Shown piece after piece: positions 62,901-64,000 of a DNA stretch of 64,000 bases. The stretch lies in assembly GCF_021018805.1 (NCBI RefSeq), contig NC_086257.1, positions 19,939,193 to 20,003,192 on the forward strand. Direction: 5' to 3'. The notes below the pieces were generated by a model. It saw only the letters and a program-made list of their open reading frames with translations, made no database searches and was not told where the DNA came from. The stretch comes from Prinia subflava. Lineage: Eukaryota > Chordata > Aves > Passeriformes > Cisticolidae. A program made the position numbers and the translations under genes. The number at the start of each line of letters is the position of its first letter. Position 1 is the first letter of the stretch.

Positions 62901-64000
62901 TGTGTAACCTGAGAGGAGCATGAAAAATTAATCATTTTCTTCAAATAACAGAGTTGAGGAGCTGGTTAACGTTTAGGTTAAACTCACGGAAATTTAAGGA
63001 CAATTTGAGTCAGGAAGATCAGAGCAAAGAAAATTTTGAAGAAAATAGAAAATAAAGCAATGCTTGAAAAAAAAATTCCTTGTTGAAGAAGGACAGAGCA
63101 GCAGCATCATTTCAGAATATTGCATTTCGAGCCATGTTTTCAATTATGGGCCAGTTATAAACATATATTCCTACACATATTTTTAAAATATGTTACTTAG
63201 GATTATTTTTCAAATTAAATAATAAAAAACAACATTTCCACAAACACGGTGGAGGTTATTGCAAATTACAGCTAGTAAAATTCAGCAGAAAATACATATA
63301 TTGAAATTTGAATTGTTACTTAAAATTAATTTTTACAAGTGTCACCAAGGTTTTTTTCTGGGGGGAAATAAATATTTTTGTTAGCTTATATTCATAGATA
63401 AAATAACACAGGACCCTGTTAGTGGTGTTTGGGATGTCAGGTTTTTAAACAGAGAATGACCTGCAAAAGACCAAATGCTATAACAGAATAAAAAACTTGG
63501 AAAGACAAAGAAGAAAATATAGTACTATAACAATGAAAAATGAACATGGGAAACAATATTAACTTTATGGACCAAAACAAAAATATTGAAAAACAGGCAT
63601 CATGTTCTAAATTCTTCTGCTTCTACCTGCATTATTTTGCAGAAATATATAATTTCAGAAGCAAAATATTAGTAGGGAAGTTCCACAGATTTTTCCCCCT
63701 CTCTAGGCAGGCCCAAAGCGTTGTTTATAATGCACACAAATAAATAATAAACAAATGTGTTACCCTGACTCGTCTGAAGCCCCTTCCCCTTTTAAGAGGA
63801 ATAAAGAGGCCAGACTCTCTCCAGCTCCCTCAAAGAACATTCCCTTCCTAGCTCAGGCCTTGCCACAGGATTGGAAGGACTCTGATCCATCCTTTGTTCC
63901 TTCTCACAGTGTTAAATGTGCAGGGCTCGCTCAGGTCACAGCCAAAGCAGGAAATCCATTCCCGATTTTTTTCCTATTTCTACAAAGAGCATAGGTCAGA
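53902..64000 (-). other. NAALADL2: NAALADL2 intron upstream of the first exon in the window (partial)
   Basis: No exon of the gene was found here. I looked specifically on the minus strand for the segment that precedes the 53.9 kb exon in human (AGFGGVLLYIDPCDLP through GDPSTPGYP) and saw nothing similar. All open frames are short and unlike any family I know. Small structures include a 14-bp perfect palindrome TCTCTTTAAAGAGA at 59198-59211, a short direct repeat CCTACAGAA near 59090-59110, and a GT run near 60687. No recognisable transposon. Confidence 0.7.

Noticed and set aside
63755..64000. Possible CR1 antisense fragment or exon at the right edge (CCAGACTCTCTCCAGCTCCC)
   Set aside because: Only a few words resemble CR1 and the order does not hold up. 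No splice sites or family match.

Overview
The window looks like a stretch of a bird nuclear genome, most likely a songbird (inference). It is AT-rich and almost entirely intronic, with few recognisable transposons. One degenerate LINE fragment resembles avian CR1, and A/C-rich low-complexity tracts of a kind I associate with passerine introns recur. There are no bacterial-type operons, no rRNA or tRNA genes that I can see, and no CRISPR arrays.

The only gene I can support is NAALADL2 (N-acetylated alpha-linked acidic dipeptidase-like 2), carried on the minus strand. Six internal exons were found and their splice sites placed to the base. In transcript order they are 53901-53755, 46350-46258, 42075-41870, 39943-39824, 21909-21763 and 8662-8567. 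Joined, they give 809 nt and one open frame of 269 codons. Its order and sequence follow, without a gap, roughly residues 360-630 of the approximately 795-residue human protein: the end of the PA-like region and most of the M28-like peptidase fold. The exons for the cytoplasmic tail, membrane anchor and N-terminal ectodomain should lie to the right of base 64000. The last part of the peptidase-like domain and the C-terminal dimerisation-like domain should lie to the left of base 1. I looked for both inside the window and did not find them.

Layout from right to left, as transcribed: 53902-64000 upstream intron; exon; 7.4 kb intron with a conserved-looking AT-rich block at 47.5-47.9 kb; exon; 4.2 kb intron with the CR1-like fragment; a GC-rich exon; 1.9 kb intron with a 15-unit minisatellite only 59 bp from the donor; exon; 17.9 kb intron; exon; 13.1 kb intron with a homeodomain-rich palindrome at 11.44 kb; exon; and at least 8.5 kb of further intron with a 19-base poly-C run.

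Points of most interest: the protein appears to be a pseudopeptidase that has lost one more metal-ligand position than human NAALADL2. The exon carrying that loss has about 76% G/C at third positions, against about 30% in the preceding exon, and sits beside a CpG-containing minisatellite, a pattern that suggests GC-biased gene conversion. I found no convincing novel multi-gene system. Comparisons with human NAALADL2 and with glutamate carboxypeptidase II are from memory, not from a database search.
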